Source: CBFGTJ01 sp965651815
GTDB taxonomy: Bacteria > Actinomycetota > Acidimicrobiia > Acidimicrobiales > Microtrichaceae
Reading direction: 5' to 3'
NCBI GenBank assembly: GCA_965651815.1
Contig: CBFGTJ010000024.1
Span: 1 to 25,309 of the forward strand
Length of the DNA: 25,309 nucleotides
Shown here: piece after piece, positions 7,511 through 15,660 of the stretch
Position numbering within the stretch: position 1 is the stretch's first letter
Layout: each line of letters opens with the position of its first letter
The notes under the pieces: model-generated
What the model saw: only the letters and a program-made list of their open reading frames with translations
Databases searched by the model: none
What the model was told of the DNA's origin: nothing
Made by a program: the position numbers and the translations under genes

Positions 7511-7914
7511 CGGCGCCTCCACCAGCGGGCCAGGGTGCCGAGCTCGCGCTCGCCGAGGCGCGCGATGCGCCGGTCCTCGACGTCGTCCTCCACCTCGTCA
7601 TCACGGTGCAGCACCCAGCTCCGGTACGCGAGCGCGAGGAGGAACGCGGTGATGCCGAACGAGATGACGATCGCGGTGAGCGCGAGCGCCTGCGGGAGCG
7701 GGTCCGCGACCGCGCCCGCCGCCCGGTCCGCGTCGGTGAAGCGGCCGACGATGGGTTGCCGGCCGGGCGGGCCCCCGGCGACGAGGAGCAGCAGGTTCGC
7801 GGCGTGGCCGAGCATGGCGACGCCGATGACGATGCGGGTGAGGGTGCGCTGCAGGAGCAGGTAGACGCCGAGCCCGACGAGCCCGGCGACGATCGCGGCC
7901 GGCACGACGCTCAC
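7507..7914 (-). CDS. mrpC: Na+/H+ antiporter subunit MrpC (MnhC)
   Basis: A 135-residue NuoK-like membrane subunit. The NuoK-like features are GVYLLLQRTLTRIVIGVAMLGHAANLLLL (about residues 16-44) and the final helix PLPQALALTAIVISFGITAFLLALAYRSW (about 72-100), which contains the conserved ALALTAIVI. A charged tail follows (DDEVEDDVEDRR). The GTG start at 7914 overlaps the mrpB stop. Confidence 0.92.
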   Translation of the reverse strand: MSVVPAAIVAGLVGLGVYLLLQRTLTRIVIGVAMLGHAANLLLLVAGGPPGRQPIVGRFTDADRAAGAVADPLPQALALTAIVISFGITAFLLALAYRSWVLHRDDEVEDDVEDRRIARLGERELGTLARWWRRR

Positions 7915-8411
7915 GCCCCGCCCTCCCCGCTCGGCTCCTCCCGCGTCCCGATCGGCTCGGCCCCGTCCGCGGCGCCGAACTGCTCGAGCAGCAGCAGTGC
8001 CATGCCGACCACGACCAGGTACACCCCGGTGTCGAACACGAGCACCGACGCGAGGTGCACGGTGCCGATGACGGGGAGCTCCAGGTCCGCGAGCGCGGAC
8101 TCGAGGAACTGCCCGCCGGTGAACAGCGGGGCGAGGCCGGTGCCCACCGCGAGCAGCAGGCCCGCGCCGAGCAGCCACGGTGGCGGCACGCGACGGTGGC
8201 GTGCCAGCTCGCGCTCGCCGCCGGCGACGTAGCGCAGGCAGAACGCGCACGACGCGACGAGGCCGCCGGAGAAGCCCCCGCCCGGCTGGTTGTGCCCGGC
8301 GAACAACAGGTACAGCGAGACCAGGAGCAGGGTGTGCACCTCCGCGCGCACGGCGACGTCGAGGATGACGGAGCGGCGGGGCTCGATGGCGGTCGACCTC
8401 GGCTCGCTCAC
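7911..8411 (-). CDS. mrpB: Na+/H+ antiporter subunit MrpB (MnhB)
   Basis: A 166-residue membrane subunit. The family signature GHNQPGGGFSGGLVASCAFCLRYVAGG (about residues 39-65) is clear, and VIGTVHLASVLVFDTGVYLVVVGMALLLLEQFG (about 114-146) is the typical C-terminal helix pair. MrpB is a separate gene here, so the operon is of the seven-gene (group 1) kind. The GTG start at 8411 overlaps the mrpA stop by four bases. Confidence 0.92.
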   Translation of the reverse strand: MSEPRSTAIEPRRSVILDVAVRAEVHTLLLVSLYLLFAGHNQPGGGFSGGLVASCAFCLRYVAGGERELARHRRVPPPWLLGAGLLLAVGTGLAPLFTGGQFLESALADLELPVIGTVHLASVLVFDTGVYLVVVGMALLLLEQFGAADGAEPIGTREEPSGEGGA

Positions 8412-10771
8412 CCGGCCTCCCCCTCGCCCTCGGCCGCCGCGACCGCGACGTCCCGCGGGCCGTCGTCCGCTGCCCCGTCCCGCGTCCGCTCGCGTCGCCC
8501 GGTGCGCACGGTCGCCGCGACCCCGAGCACGGCGACGGCGAGCACCGTGATCTCACCCATCGTGTCGAAGCCGCGGAAGTCCACGATGACGACGTTGACG
8601 ACGTTGTCGCCACCGCCCTCGGGCTCGGCGCGGGTGAGGTACTCGTCGGACACGGGGGCTTCGGACCTCGCGCCCACCGCGGCCAGGGTGAACACGAACG
8701 CGAACGCCGCGGCGGCCACCGCGACCGCGACGCGGGGCGCCTGGCTGCCCCGGATGCGGCGGCGCGGGAACGTCGCGGGCAGGTGCCGGAACACGAGCAC
8801 GAACATCACGACGCTGAGCGTCTCGATGAGCAGCTGGGTGATCGCGAGGTCGGGTGCGCCCTGCAGCACGAACAACGCGGCCATGCCGTAGCCGACGGCG
8901 CCGATGAGGATGACCGCGGCGAACCGGCGCCGCACCATCGCCGCGGCCAGGGCGGCGGCCAGCATCACCGTGCCGACGACCACCTGACCGGGCCGATCTG
9001 CGACGCGCAGCTCGGGCAGCTCGAGGTCGAGCAGCAGCGGCACCCCCGGGACCACCACGAGCGTGGTGAGGATGACGCCGAGGTACACCGGCAGCGACCC
9101 GTTCTGCACCTTGCCGGTCAGCACGTCCGCCGCCTGCAGCATCCCCTTGAGGCTGCGGTCGTAGGCCGACTGCGCGCTGGGTCCGCCGGCGACCCGCGCC
9201 TGGAGCTCGGCGACGCTCCTGCGGCGCACCACCGCCAGCGCGCCGGCGGCGAGCACCAGCGCGGACAGCCCGAGCGCGGGTGTGATGCCGTGCCAGAGCG
9301 CGAGGTGGTGGTGGGCCTCCCGACCGAACAGCGACTCGAAGGCCCGACCCACCATCGGGTCCACCGTCGCCGGCACGAGGCCGCACACGACGGTGACGCC
9401 CGCCAGCACGACGGCCGGGGCGACGAAGGCGGGCGCCGGCCGCGGCGCGTCGGCGCCGACGACCTCGCCCCGGTCCACGAACCCGCCCTCCTCGGCGGGC
9501 CCGAAGGCGCCGAGTACGAACCGTGCGCTGTAGGCGACGGTGAGGACCGAGCCGACCACCACGCCGCCGAGCACCCAGGGTCCCCAACCGGCTCCGGTCC
9601 CGCCGAGGGACGCGAGCGCCTCCTCCTTGGCGACGAACCCGAGCAGCGGCGGCACCCCGGCCATCGAGGCGGCGACCACCACCCCCGTCGCGGCCACCGC
9701 CGGCCAACGGCGGCCGAGCCCGTCGAGCATCCGCAGGTCGCGGGTGTGGGTCTGGTGGTCGATGACCCCGACCAGCATGAACAGCGCGGCCTTGAACACG
9801 CCGTGCGCCAGCAGCAGGGCGCAGCCCGCGTAGGTGGCCTCGGGGGTGCCGGCGCCGAACAGCACCACCATGAGGCCGAGCTGGCTGATCGTGCCGTAGG
9901 CCAGCACCAGCTTCAGGTCGTGCTGGCGCATGGCGCGGTAGCCGCCGAGGAGCATCGTGGCGAGGCCGACGGTGAGCACGATCGGCCGCCACGGGGCGTG
10001 CGCCGCGAACGCCGGCGACCAGCGCGCCACCAGGTAGACGCCCGCCTTCACCATCGTGGCCGAGTGCAGGTACGCGCTGACGGGCGTCGGTGCGGTCATC
10101 GCCCGGGGGAGCCACGAGTGGAACGGCACCTGCGCCGACTTGGTGAACGCCCCGAGCAGGACGAGCCCGAGCCCCCAGTCCACGGCTGCGCCCGATGGGG
10201 GATCGGCGACGATCTCCGACAGGGAGTAGGTGCCCGCGGCCTCGGCGACGAGCACGAACCCGCCGAGCATGGCGAGGCCCCCACCCGCGGTGATGAGCAA
10301 CGCCTGCATCGCACCCGACCGGGCGGCCACCTTCTCGTCCTCGGTCCCGATCAGCAGGAACGACGTGACCGAGGTCAGTTCCCAGAACAGGAACAGTGCG
10401 ATCAGGTCGTCCGCGAGGACCAGTCCCAGCATCGAGCCGGAGAACACCAGCAGCGTCGCGGCGAACCGGCCGACGTCCGCCCCGTCGTCGAAGTAGCTGC
10501 GGGCGTACACGAACACGAGCGCGCCGATGCCCGCGACGAGGGCGACCATCAGCGCGGCGAGCCCGTCGAACCGGAACCCGAGCGACACCCCGAGCGAGGG
10601 CAGCCACTCCACGTCCTCGACGAGCGCGCCGCCCGCGTCGGTGGCCGGCGCCTCCCGGAACGCCCAGGCGACCGCCGCGAGCGGCGGCAGCGCCGCGAGG
10701 TGGAACACGCGGTTGCCGAGGCGGCGCGCTGCGAGGGGCAGCGCTGCGGCGGTGACCATGAAGGCCGTCAC
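8408..10771 (-). CDS. mrpA: Na+/H+ antiporter subunit MrpA (MnhA)
   Basis: A protein of about 787 residues, the largest Mrp subunit. The N-terminal two thirds are NuoL-like, with the conserved Glu in FLFWELTSVTSFLLIG, then FTKSAQVPFHSWLPRAM and PVSAYLHSATMVKAGVYLVAR carrying the conserved Lys and His. The C-terminal third carries the MrpA-specific region QGAPDLAITQLLIETLSVV and ends with NVVIVDFRGFDTMGEITVLAVAVLG, an MrpB-like segment. The start is uncertain. GTG at 10771 is the first usual start codon in the leader, but the AAGGAG at 10791-10796 is 19 bases away from it and only 7 bases from an in-frame CTG at 10783. ATG at 10759 is a third choice. Confidence 0.93.
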   Translation of the reverse strand: MTAFMVTAAALPLAARRLGNRVFHLAALPPLAAVAWAFREAPATDAGGALVEDVEWLPSLGVSLGFRFDGLAALMVALVAGIGALVFVYARSYFDDGADVGRFAATLLVFSGSMLGLVLADDLIALFLFWELTSVTSFLLIGTEDEKVAARSGAMQALLITAGGGLAMLGGFVLVAEAAGTYSLSEIVADPPSGAAVDWGLGLVLLGAFTKSAQVPFHSWLPRAMTAPTPVSAYLHSATMVKAGVYLVARWSPAFAAHAPWRPIVLTVGLATMLLGGYRAMRQHDLKLVLAYGTISQLGLMVVLFGAGTPEATYAGCALLLAHGVFKAALFMLVGVIDHQTHTRDLRMLDGLGRRWPAVAATGVVVAASMAGVPPLLGFVAKEEALASLGGTGAGWGPWVLGGVVVGSVLTVAYSARFVLGAFGPAEEGGFVDRGEVVGADAPRPAPAFVAPAVVLAGVTVVCGLVPATVDPMVGRAFESLFGREAHHHLALWHGITPALGLSALVLAAGALAVVRRRSVAELQARVAGGPSAQSAYDRSLKGMLQAADVLTGKVQNGSLPVYLGVILTTLVVVPGVPLLLDLELPELRVADRPGQVVVGTVMLAAALAAAMVRRRFAAVILIGAVGYGMAALFVLQGAPDLAITQLLIETLSVVMFVLVFRHLPATFPRRRIRGSQAPRVAVAVAAAAFAFVFTLAAVGARSEAPVSDEYLTRAEPEGGGDNVVNVVIVDFRGFDTMGEITVLAVAVLGVAATVRTGRRERTRDGAADDGPRDVAVAAAEGEGEAG

Positions 10772-10790
10772 CAGGGCTAACAGGGGTGGG

Positions 10791-10796
10791 CTCCTT
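10791..10796 (-). promoter_or_regulatory. Ribosome binding site of mrpA, spaced for a CTG start
   Basis: AAGGAG on the minus strand has 7 bases to CTG (10783) but 19 bases to the first GTG (10771). It is the only strong Shine-Dalgarno match before mrpA, so it decides between starts. Confidence 0.5.
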
Positions 10797-10880
10797 CCGG
10801 TCGGTGGCGGACGGGTGCGCGAGGGGGCTCCTCCGCCGACCAGACTTCCCGGCACACCTGTCGCGAACCGTACCGCGGCC

Positions 10881-10908
10881 GACCCCCGGGTCGGGGAACC
10901 CGGGGGTC
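10881..10908 (-). terminator. Hairpin downstream of glnB, probable terminator of amt1-glnB
   Basis: A perfect 11-bp stem (GACCCCCGGGT at 10881-10891 with 10898-10908) and a 6-base loop begin 51 bases past the glnB stop and before mrpA on the same strand. There is no U-tract. It should separate the nitrogen operon from the Mrp operon. Confidence 0.6.
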
Positions 10909-10959
10909 GACCCACGTCCGGACCCGCCGTGCCGGGGACGGCGTCGGACCGCGAGTGGG

Positions 10960-11301
10960 CTACACGGCCGCGGCGTCCCTCTCGCCGGTGCGGATCCGGG
11001 TGAGCGAGGCGACCGGGGTGGTCCAGATCTTCCCGTCGCCGATGCGGTCGGTCCGGGCCGCATCGGCGATCGCGTCCACGACCCCGGCCGCCTCGTCGCC
11101 GGCGACGACCACCTCCACCTTCAGCTTCGGCAGCAGGTCGACGGTGTACTCGGCGCCGCGGTAGGTCTCGGTGTGACCGCCCTGGCGGCCGAAGCCGCGC
11201 ACCTCGGTGACGGTGAGCCCGTTGACCCCCATGGCGGTGAGGGCGGCCTTCACGGGGTCCAGCGCGTGGGGCCGGATGACGGCGGTGACGAGCGTGGTCA
11301 T
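10960..11301 (-). CDS. glnB: Nitrogen regulatory protein P-II, amt1-linked copy
   Basis: A 113-residue PII signalling protein that senses ATP/ADP and 2-oxoglutarate and controls the ammonium channel beside it. The T-loop is intact (EVRGFGRQGGHTETYRGAEY), with Y52 matching the tyrosine (Tyr51 in other PII proteins) that GlnD modifies. The C-terminal signature TDRIGDGKIW and the IRTGE residues for nucleotide binding are present. The N-terminus (MTTLVTAVIRPHALDPV) departs from the common MKLVTAIIKPFKLDDV, with one extra residue. The ATG at 11301 is separated from the amt1 stop by 10 bases, so the two are co-transcribed. Compared with the second copy (15294) it is the more divergent. Confidence 0.95.
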   Translation of the reverse strand: MTTLVTAVIRPHALDPVKAALTAMGVNGLTVTEVRGFGRQGGHTETYRGAEYTVDLLPKLKVEVVVAGDEAAGVVDAIADAARTDRIGDGKIWTTPVASLTRIRTGERDAAAV

Positions 11302-11311
11302 CGGAGGCACC

Positions 11312-12709
11312 TCACTTCCCGACCGCGGGGCTCGGCGAGGGCGCCTGCGCCGGGACACCCGTCGCGGCCGGCGAGGAGCCCGACGGGGCGGCACCGACGT
11401 GGATCGCCTCCCCGTAGCCCGGGTAGCCGTGCTCGTGCACGTCCAGGCCCTCGACCTCCTCGGTCTCGCTGACCCGCAGGCCGATCGTGTGCTTGATGCC
11501 GAGGAACACGAGGGTCATGGCCACGCCGACGAAGGCGGTGATGGCGACGACGCCGACGATCTGGGCCCAGAGGAGGTCGAACCCTCCACCGGTGAACAAC
11601 CCGTCCTCGGCGGCGAACAGGCCCACGGCCAGGACGCCCCACGCACCGACGGTGCCGTGCACGGAGACGGCGCCGACGGGATCGTCGATGCGGACCCTGT
11701 CGAACAGCCAGACCGAGCCGACGACGATCACGCCGCCGACGGCGCCGACGAGTGCCGCACCGAAGGTCGTGATGACGTCCGGGCCGGCGGTGATGGCGAC
11801 GAGTCCGGCCAGCAGGCCGTTGCCGGCCATCGCGACGTCGGGCTTGCCACCGCGGATCCAGCTGACCGCCGCTGCGGCGAGCGCGCCACCCGCCGCGGCC
11901 ATCGCCGTCGAGAGGGCGGCGACCCCGACCGCAGCGCCGTCGGCCGCGAGCACCGAGCCGGGGTTGAACCCGAACCACCCGACGAAGAGGATCATGCAGC
12001 CGATGATGGCGAAGGGCATCGAGTGGCCGGGGATGGCACGAGGCTTGCCGTCCGGGCCGTACTTCCCGATCCGTGGACCGAGGATGGCGGCTCCCACGGC
12101 GGCCGCGACGCCACCGGTCATGTGCACGATGCCGGATCCGGCGAAGTCGACGTAGCCGAGCTCCGACAGCCAACCCCCGCCCCAGGTCCAGTGCACGACG
12201 ATGGGGTAGATCACGGCCGACAGGACCAGCGAGTAGACGGCATAGGCCTTGAACTTGGTGCGCTCCGCCATGGCGCCGGACACGATCGTGGCCGCCGTCG
12301 CGGCGAACGCCACCTGGAAGAAGAAGTCGACCTCCTTGGTGACGTTGTCGAAGCCGCCCGTGCTGAGGAACCAGCCGGACCCGCCGATGAAGCTGCCGAC
12401 CGTGTCGCCGTACGCGAACGCCCAGCCGACGGCGCCGAACGCCACGACGGCGATCGCCATGTCCATCAAGTTCTTCATCATGATGTTGCCGACGTTCTTG
12501 CCACGGGTGAGCCCCGCCTCGACGAACGCGAAGCCGGCCTGCATGAAGAAGACCAGGACGGCACAGATCATGAGGAAGACGTTGTCCAGGTTGGCCTGCA
12601 CCGATTCGACGGTGACCTCCTGGGCCCACGCGGGGTTCGCGAACGCCACGACGACCGCCACGGCGATGCCGACCCCTGCGGCGATCTTTGTTCTCCGACG
12701 ACTCAACAC
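11312..12709 (-). CDS. amt: Ammonium transporter Amt, plant AMT1-like type
   Basis: A 465-residue ammonium channel with eleven expected membrane helices. A signal peptide is predicted at the N-terminus (basic SRRRTK, hydrophobic core, cleavage after NPAWA at about residue 28). The twin pore histidines lie in GYVDFAGSGIVHMTGG and AVSVHGTVGAWG. The Asp of VDFAG is also present. The block GPRIGKYGPDGKPRAIPGHSMPFAIIG and GWFGFNPGS resemble plant and cyanobacterial AMT1 proteins more than E. coli AmtB. The C-terminal tail has VSETEEVEGLDVHEHGYPGYG, where PII docks. GTG at 12709 has GGGAG just upstream; TTG at 12706 is an alternative. It forms an operon with glnB. Confidence 0.95.
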   Translation of the reverse strand: MLSRRRTKIAAGVGIAVAVVVAFANPAWAQEVTVESVQANLDNVFLMICAVLVFFMQAGFAFVEAGLTRGKNVGNIMMKNLMDMAIAVVAFGAVGWAFAYGDTVGSFIGGSGWFLSTGGFDNVTKEVDFFFQVAFAATAATIVSGAMAERTKFKAYAVYSLVLSAVIYPIVVHWTWGGGWLSELGYVDFAGSGIVHMTGGVAAAVGAAILGPRIGKYGPDGKPRAIPGHSMPFAIIGCMILFVGWFGFNPGSVLAADGAAVGVAALSTAMAAAGGALAAAAVSWIRGGKPDVAMAGNGLLAGLVAITAGPDVITTFGAALVGAVGGVIVVGSVWLFDRVRIDDPVGAVSVHGTVGAWGVLAVGLFAAEDGLFTGGGFDLLWAQIVGVVAITAFVGVAMTLVFLGIKHTIGLRVSETEEVEGLDVHEHGYPGYGEAIHVGAAPSGSSPAATGVPAQAPSPSPAVGK

Positions 12710-12776
12710 GTTGCTCCCTTCCGACGACACCGGCGCGAGCGCACCGGGACCGGCCGAGTTCCTGTGGACGCGGAGG

Positions 12777-12819
12777 AACGTACGGAGCCTCCGTTTCAGC
12801 TCTGTTTCGACGGGGTGAA
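12777..12819 (-). promoter_or_regulatory. Promoter and GlnR-like operator of amt1-glnB
   Basis: Reading the minus strand: TTCAC (12815-12819), N6, GAAAC (12804-12808), N6, GAAAC (12793-12797), then exactly 10 bp and TACGTT (12777-12782) as -10 box. The 5-mer plus 6-base spacing is that of actinobacterial GlnR boxes (gTnAc-n6-GaAAc). The same GAAAC repeat and 10-bp distance occur before amt2. GGTTCACC here also fits a PhoP-box unit. The leader from the -10 box to the GTG is about 67 bases. A small dyad ACGGAG-C-CTCCGT (12782-12794) overlaps the last GAAAC. Confidence 0.6.
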
Positions 12820-12834
12820 CCGTCGGGTGCCGGT

Positions 12835-15153
12835 TCAGGAGCCGGGCGCGAGCACGTGCAGCAGCGCCCGCTCCACCTCGCGTTGGTGCTCGGGATCGGT
12901 CACCGGTCCGCCGTCCCGGCCCGTGACGTAGAAGGTGTCGACGGCGTCGCCGCCGACGGTCTGGATGCGCGCGGAGGCGACGTCGAGGTCCATGTCGGCG
13001 AGCGCGCGCGTGAGCCCGTAGAGGAGGCCCGGCACGTCCGGCCCGACGACCTCGACGACGGTGGCGCCGCTCACGTCGTCGTTGTCGAAGCGCACCCCCG
13101 CGGGGAGCTGGCTGGCGCCCGGTGGGTGCGTCGGGCGCCGGCCGCGCAGTCGCTCGGCCAGGCGCGCCTCGAGCGCGAGGCGACCCTGCAGCGCGCTGCG
13201 CACGTCCGCGCCCACCCGCTCCCAGGCGATCATCCCGGAGCCGCCCGCGGACACGCGGATCTCCTCCAGTGCCATGCCCCGCTCGGAGTGCACGTTCGCC
13301 TCGACCACGTCGAGGTCGTGGAGCGCCAGCGCGCCGGCGACGCGGCTCAGCACACCCCGGCGGTCCGGGCAGACGACGAGCAGCCGGTCGCCCTCGGCGC
13401 GCACCTCGACGACCTGCCCCCGCATGAGCGCCCGCTGCGCGTCGCTCGGGAACGACGGGCCACCCCCGGGGCGCGGCTCGGCGCCGCGGAGGTGGTCGGC
13501 GACCCGCGACGCGAGCTGCTCGACCAGCTCCGCCTTCCACGACCCCCACGCCGCGGGACCGGTGGCGCGACCGTCGGCCTCCACGAGTGCGTGCAGCAGC
13601 GACAGCCGCTCCGGGGTGTCGACGCGCTTGGCGACCATCGCGACGGTCGCGGGGTCCTCCAGGTCGCGGCGGGTCGCGACGTCGGGGAGGAGCAGGTGGT
13701 GGCGGGTGAGGAACGCCAGGGTGTCGGCGTCGTCCTCGTCGAAGCCGAGGCGCGCCGCGATCGCGGCCGTGAGGTCCGCGCCCACGGCGCTGTGGTCGCC
13801 CGGGTACGCCTTGCCGATGTCGTGCAGCAGCGCGGCGACGACGAGCAGGTCGGGCCGGGGGGTGCGCGGCGCGAGCGACGCGGCCGTGGCCGCGCACTCG
13901 AGCAGGTGCCGGTCGACGGTGAAGCGGTGGAACGCGTTGCGCTGCGGCCGGCTGCGAGCGGGCTCCCACTCCGGCAGGAGGCGGGTCCACAGGCCGCACT
14001 CGTCGAGCGCCTCGACCACCGACACCATCGCGGGACCGGTCGAGAGCAGCTCCACGAACACCTGCCTCGCCTCGGGCGGCCACGGCTCGGGCATGGCAGG
14101 AGCCGTGCCGAGCGCCTCGAGCAGCTGGCCCGAGACGCGTGCGGTCCAGCGAGCCGCCGCGAGCGCCACGCGCAGCACGAGCAGCGGGTCGTCCGCCGGC
14201 GCAGCGGCCCCGTTGCTGCCGGGGGTGCCCCCGGCGAGGTGCACCCGCCCGTCGCGCAGGACCAGGCCGTCCTCGATCGGGCGGCCACCGCGCAGTCGGC
14301 CACGGCGCCCGCCGTCGACGGTGAGCCGGATGTCGTGCCAGCTCTCGTCGGAGGCCCACGCGATCCTGCGCCCGGCCGCGGCGATGCCGGCCATGAGGTC
14401 GTCCGCGTCGCCGCTCGCGACGAGCCGCGGCGCGATCGCGTCCTGCTCCTCCATCAGCAGGCGGTCGTCCGGACGGGACGTCGCGCGGTGCAGTTCGACG
14501 CGCACCGCGAGCAGCACCTCGTACGCGGCCTCGGCGCCGGCGAGCAGCTCGGGGGAGACCTCCGCGCCGGCGTCGCGCGCCCAGTGCAGCGCGTGCACGT
14601 CGCGCAACCCGCCGCGCCCCTCCTTCAGGTCGGGCTCGAGGTCGAACGCGACCTCGCCGCTGCTGCGGTGCCGCTCCGCGACCGAGGCCGCGAGCCGTGC
14701 CAGCCATCGCTTGCCGCGCTTGCGCCAGTTGGACCGCGAGCGTTCGACCAGCTCCTCGCTGAGCGCCGCGTCACCGGCGAGGTGCCGGGCGCTGAGCAGC
14801 GCGGTCGCGGTCTCGAGGTCGTCCGCCGCCAGGCCGAGGGTGTCGCGCACGGTGCGCACCGAGTGCCCCAGCTTCAGCCCCGAGTCCCAGATCGGGTACC
14901 ACAGCGACTCGGGGACCGCCCCGGGATCGACGTGCCGGTCGACGAGCAGCAGCAGGTCGAGGTCGGACTGGGGCGCGAGCTCTCGCCGTCCGTGGCCGCC
15001 GAGCGCGACGAGCGCCATGCCGGACGGGGGTGCGGCGCGCTCGAACAGCTCGACGAGCCACTCGTCGACGAGCGTGGTGTGCGCCTCGCAGAAGCGCCGA
15101 CCCCGCAGTGCGGGGTCGGCGATCAGCCGGCTGCGCGGCGGGGGCGGTGTCAT
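12835..15153 (-). CDS. glnD: [Protein-PII] nucleotidyltransferase / PII-modifying enzyme GlnD
   Basis: A 772-residue GlnD that modifies PII at its T-loop tyrosine when nitrogen is scarce and reverses this when it is plentiful. In actinobacteria the modification is adenylylation. The order of domains is: nucleotidyltransferase with GGHGRREL and SDLDLLLL (residues 52-70), a helical GlnD-specific region with DLKEGRGGLRDVH, an HD hydrolase with LLHDIGKAYPGDHSAVG (H444, D445), and two ACT domains (CPDRRGVLSRVAGAL and VEVVGPDVPGLLYGLTRAL) for glutamine sensing. ATG at 15153 is chosen; upstream sequence is Arg/Pro-rich noncoding. It is 140 bp after glnK. It is shorter than the E. coli enzyme (about 890) but all domains are present. 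Confidence 0.95.
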   Translation of the reverse strand: MTPPPPRSRLIADPALRGRRFCEAHTTLVDEWLVELFERAAPPSGMALVALGGHGRRELAPQSDLDLLLLVDRHVDPGAVPESLWYPIWDSGLKLGHSVRTVRDTLGLAADDLETATALLSARHLAGDAALSEELVERSRSNWRKRGKRWLARLAASVAERHRSSGEVAFDLEPDLKEGRGGLRDVHALHWARDAGAEVSPELLAGAEAAYEVLLAVRVELHRATSRPDDRLLMEEQDAIAPRLVASGDADDLMAGIAAAGRRIAWASDESWHDIRLTVDGGRRGRLRGGRPIEDGLVLRDGRVHLAGGTPGSNGAAAPADDPLLVLRVALAAARWTARVSGQLLEALGTAPAMPEPWPPEARQVFVELLSTGPAMVSVVEALDECGLWTRLLPEWEPARSRPQRNAFHRFTVDRHLLECAATAASLAPRTPRPDLLVVAALLHDIGKAYPGDHSAVGADLTAAIAARLGFDEDDADTLAFLTRHHLLLPDVATRRDLEDPATVAMVAKRVDTPERLSLLHALVEADGRATGPAAWGSWKAELVEQLASRVADHLRGAEPRPGGGPSFPSDAQRALMRGQVVEVRAEGDRLLVVCPDRRGVLSRVAGALALHDLDVVEANVHSERGMALEEIRVSAGGSGMIAWERVGADVRSALQGRLALEARLAERLRGRRPTHPPGASQLPAGVRFDNDDVSGATVVEVVGPDVPGLLYGLTRALADMDLDVASARIQTVGGDAVDTFYVTGRDGGPVTDPEHQREVERALLHVLAPGS

Positions 15154-15227
15154 CGACTCGCCCCGTCGTGCCGTTCGGGGATGGTGCTCATGGCTCCTGC
15201 GCCCGGTCGGGTGTCGCGGGCCCCGTT

Positions 15228-15266
15228 GCTCCTCCGGCCGGGTCGGGCCGTCCCGGCCGGAGGAGC
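15228..15266 (-). terminator. 15-bp hairpin between glnK and glnD, terminator or attenuator
   Basis: A perfect 15-bp stem (15228-15242 with 15252-15266) with a 9-base loop lies 28 bases past the glnK stop on the minus strand, 75 bases before glnD. It has no U-tract. It is very stable and would end or reduce transcription into glnD, or protect the amt2-glnK message. Confidence 0.6.
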
Positions 15267-15293
15267 GCCCCGTGGGTCGGGGGCCCGCTCGGG

Positions 15294-15632
15294 TCACACG
15301 GCGTCGACGCCGCGCTCCCCGGTACGGATCCTCACCACCTCGTCGACGGGGGTCACCCAGACCTTGCCGTCGCCGATCTTGTCGGTGCGTGCCGACTTCT
15401 CGATGGCCTCGACCACCGCGGGGACCTCGCTGTCCTCCGCGATGACCTCGACCTTGACCTTCGGCAGGAACTCGACCTGGTACTCGGTCCCCCGGTAGGT
15501 CTCGGTGTGCCCGCCCTGGCGGCCGAAGCCGCGGACCTCGCTCACCGTGATGCCGACGACGCCGGCCGCCTTCAGGGCGTCCTTCACGTCGTCCAGCTTG
15601 AACGGCTTGATGACCGCCGTGACGAGCTTCAT
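15294..15632 (-). CDS. glnK: Nitrogen regulatory protein P-II, amt2-linked copy
   Basis: A 112-residue canonical PII protein (MKLVTAVIKPFKLDDVK start). The T-loop EVRGFGRQGGHTETYRGTEY contains Y51, the GlnD modification site, and the C-terminal motif TDKIGDGKVW with IRTGE supplies nucleotide contacts. ATG at 15632 has AGGAGG 7 bases upstream. The stop of amt2 lies 28 bases before the start. The order amt-glnK-glnD is the classical actinobacterial nitrogen operon, in which GlnK plugs the ammonium channel and reports nitrogen state. It is closely related to the copy at 10960 but keeps the consensus N-terminus. Confidence 0.96.
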   Translation of the reverse strand: MKLVTAVIKPFKLDDVKDALKAAGVVGITVSEVRGFGRQGGHTETYRGTEYQVEFLPKVKVEVIAEDSEVPAVVEAIEKSARTDKIGDGKVWVTPVDEVVRIRTGERGVDAV

Positions 15633-15660
15633 CGCGCCACCTCCTCCTTCGTGTCGTCCC

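Noticed and set aside
6086..7864. Long open frames opposite mrpC-mrpD and similar ones opposite mrpA, glnD, groEL and the lipoprotein.
   Set aside because: They are antisense shadows from high GC: Arg/His/Gly-rich with no recognisable domain, while the opposite strand encodes clear conserved proteins.
10867..10872. TACGGT on the minus strand as a -10 box for the Mrp operon.
   Set aside because: No convincing -35 partner, and it lies just past the glnB hairpin; not strong enough to annotate.
15150..15191. A 13-codon reading frame ending in ATGA overlap with the glnD start, as a possible leader peptide.
   Set aside because: AGGAG sits only 2 bases before its ATG, too close for good initiation, and the frame is short enough to be chance.
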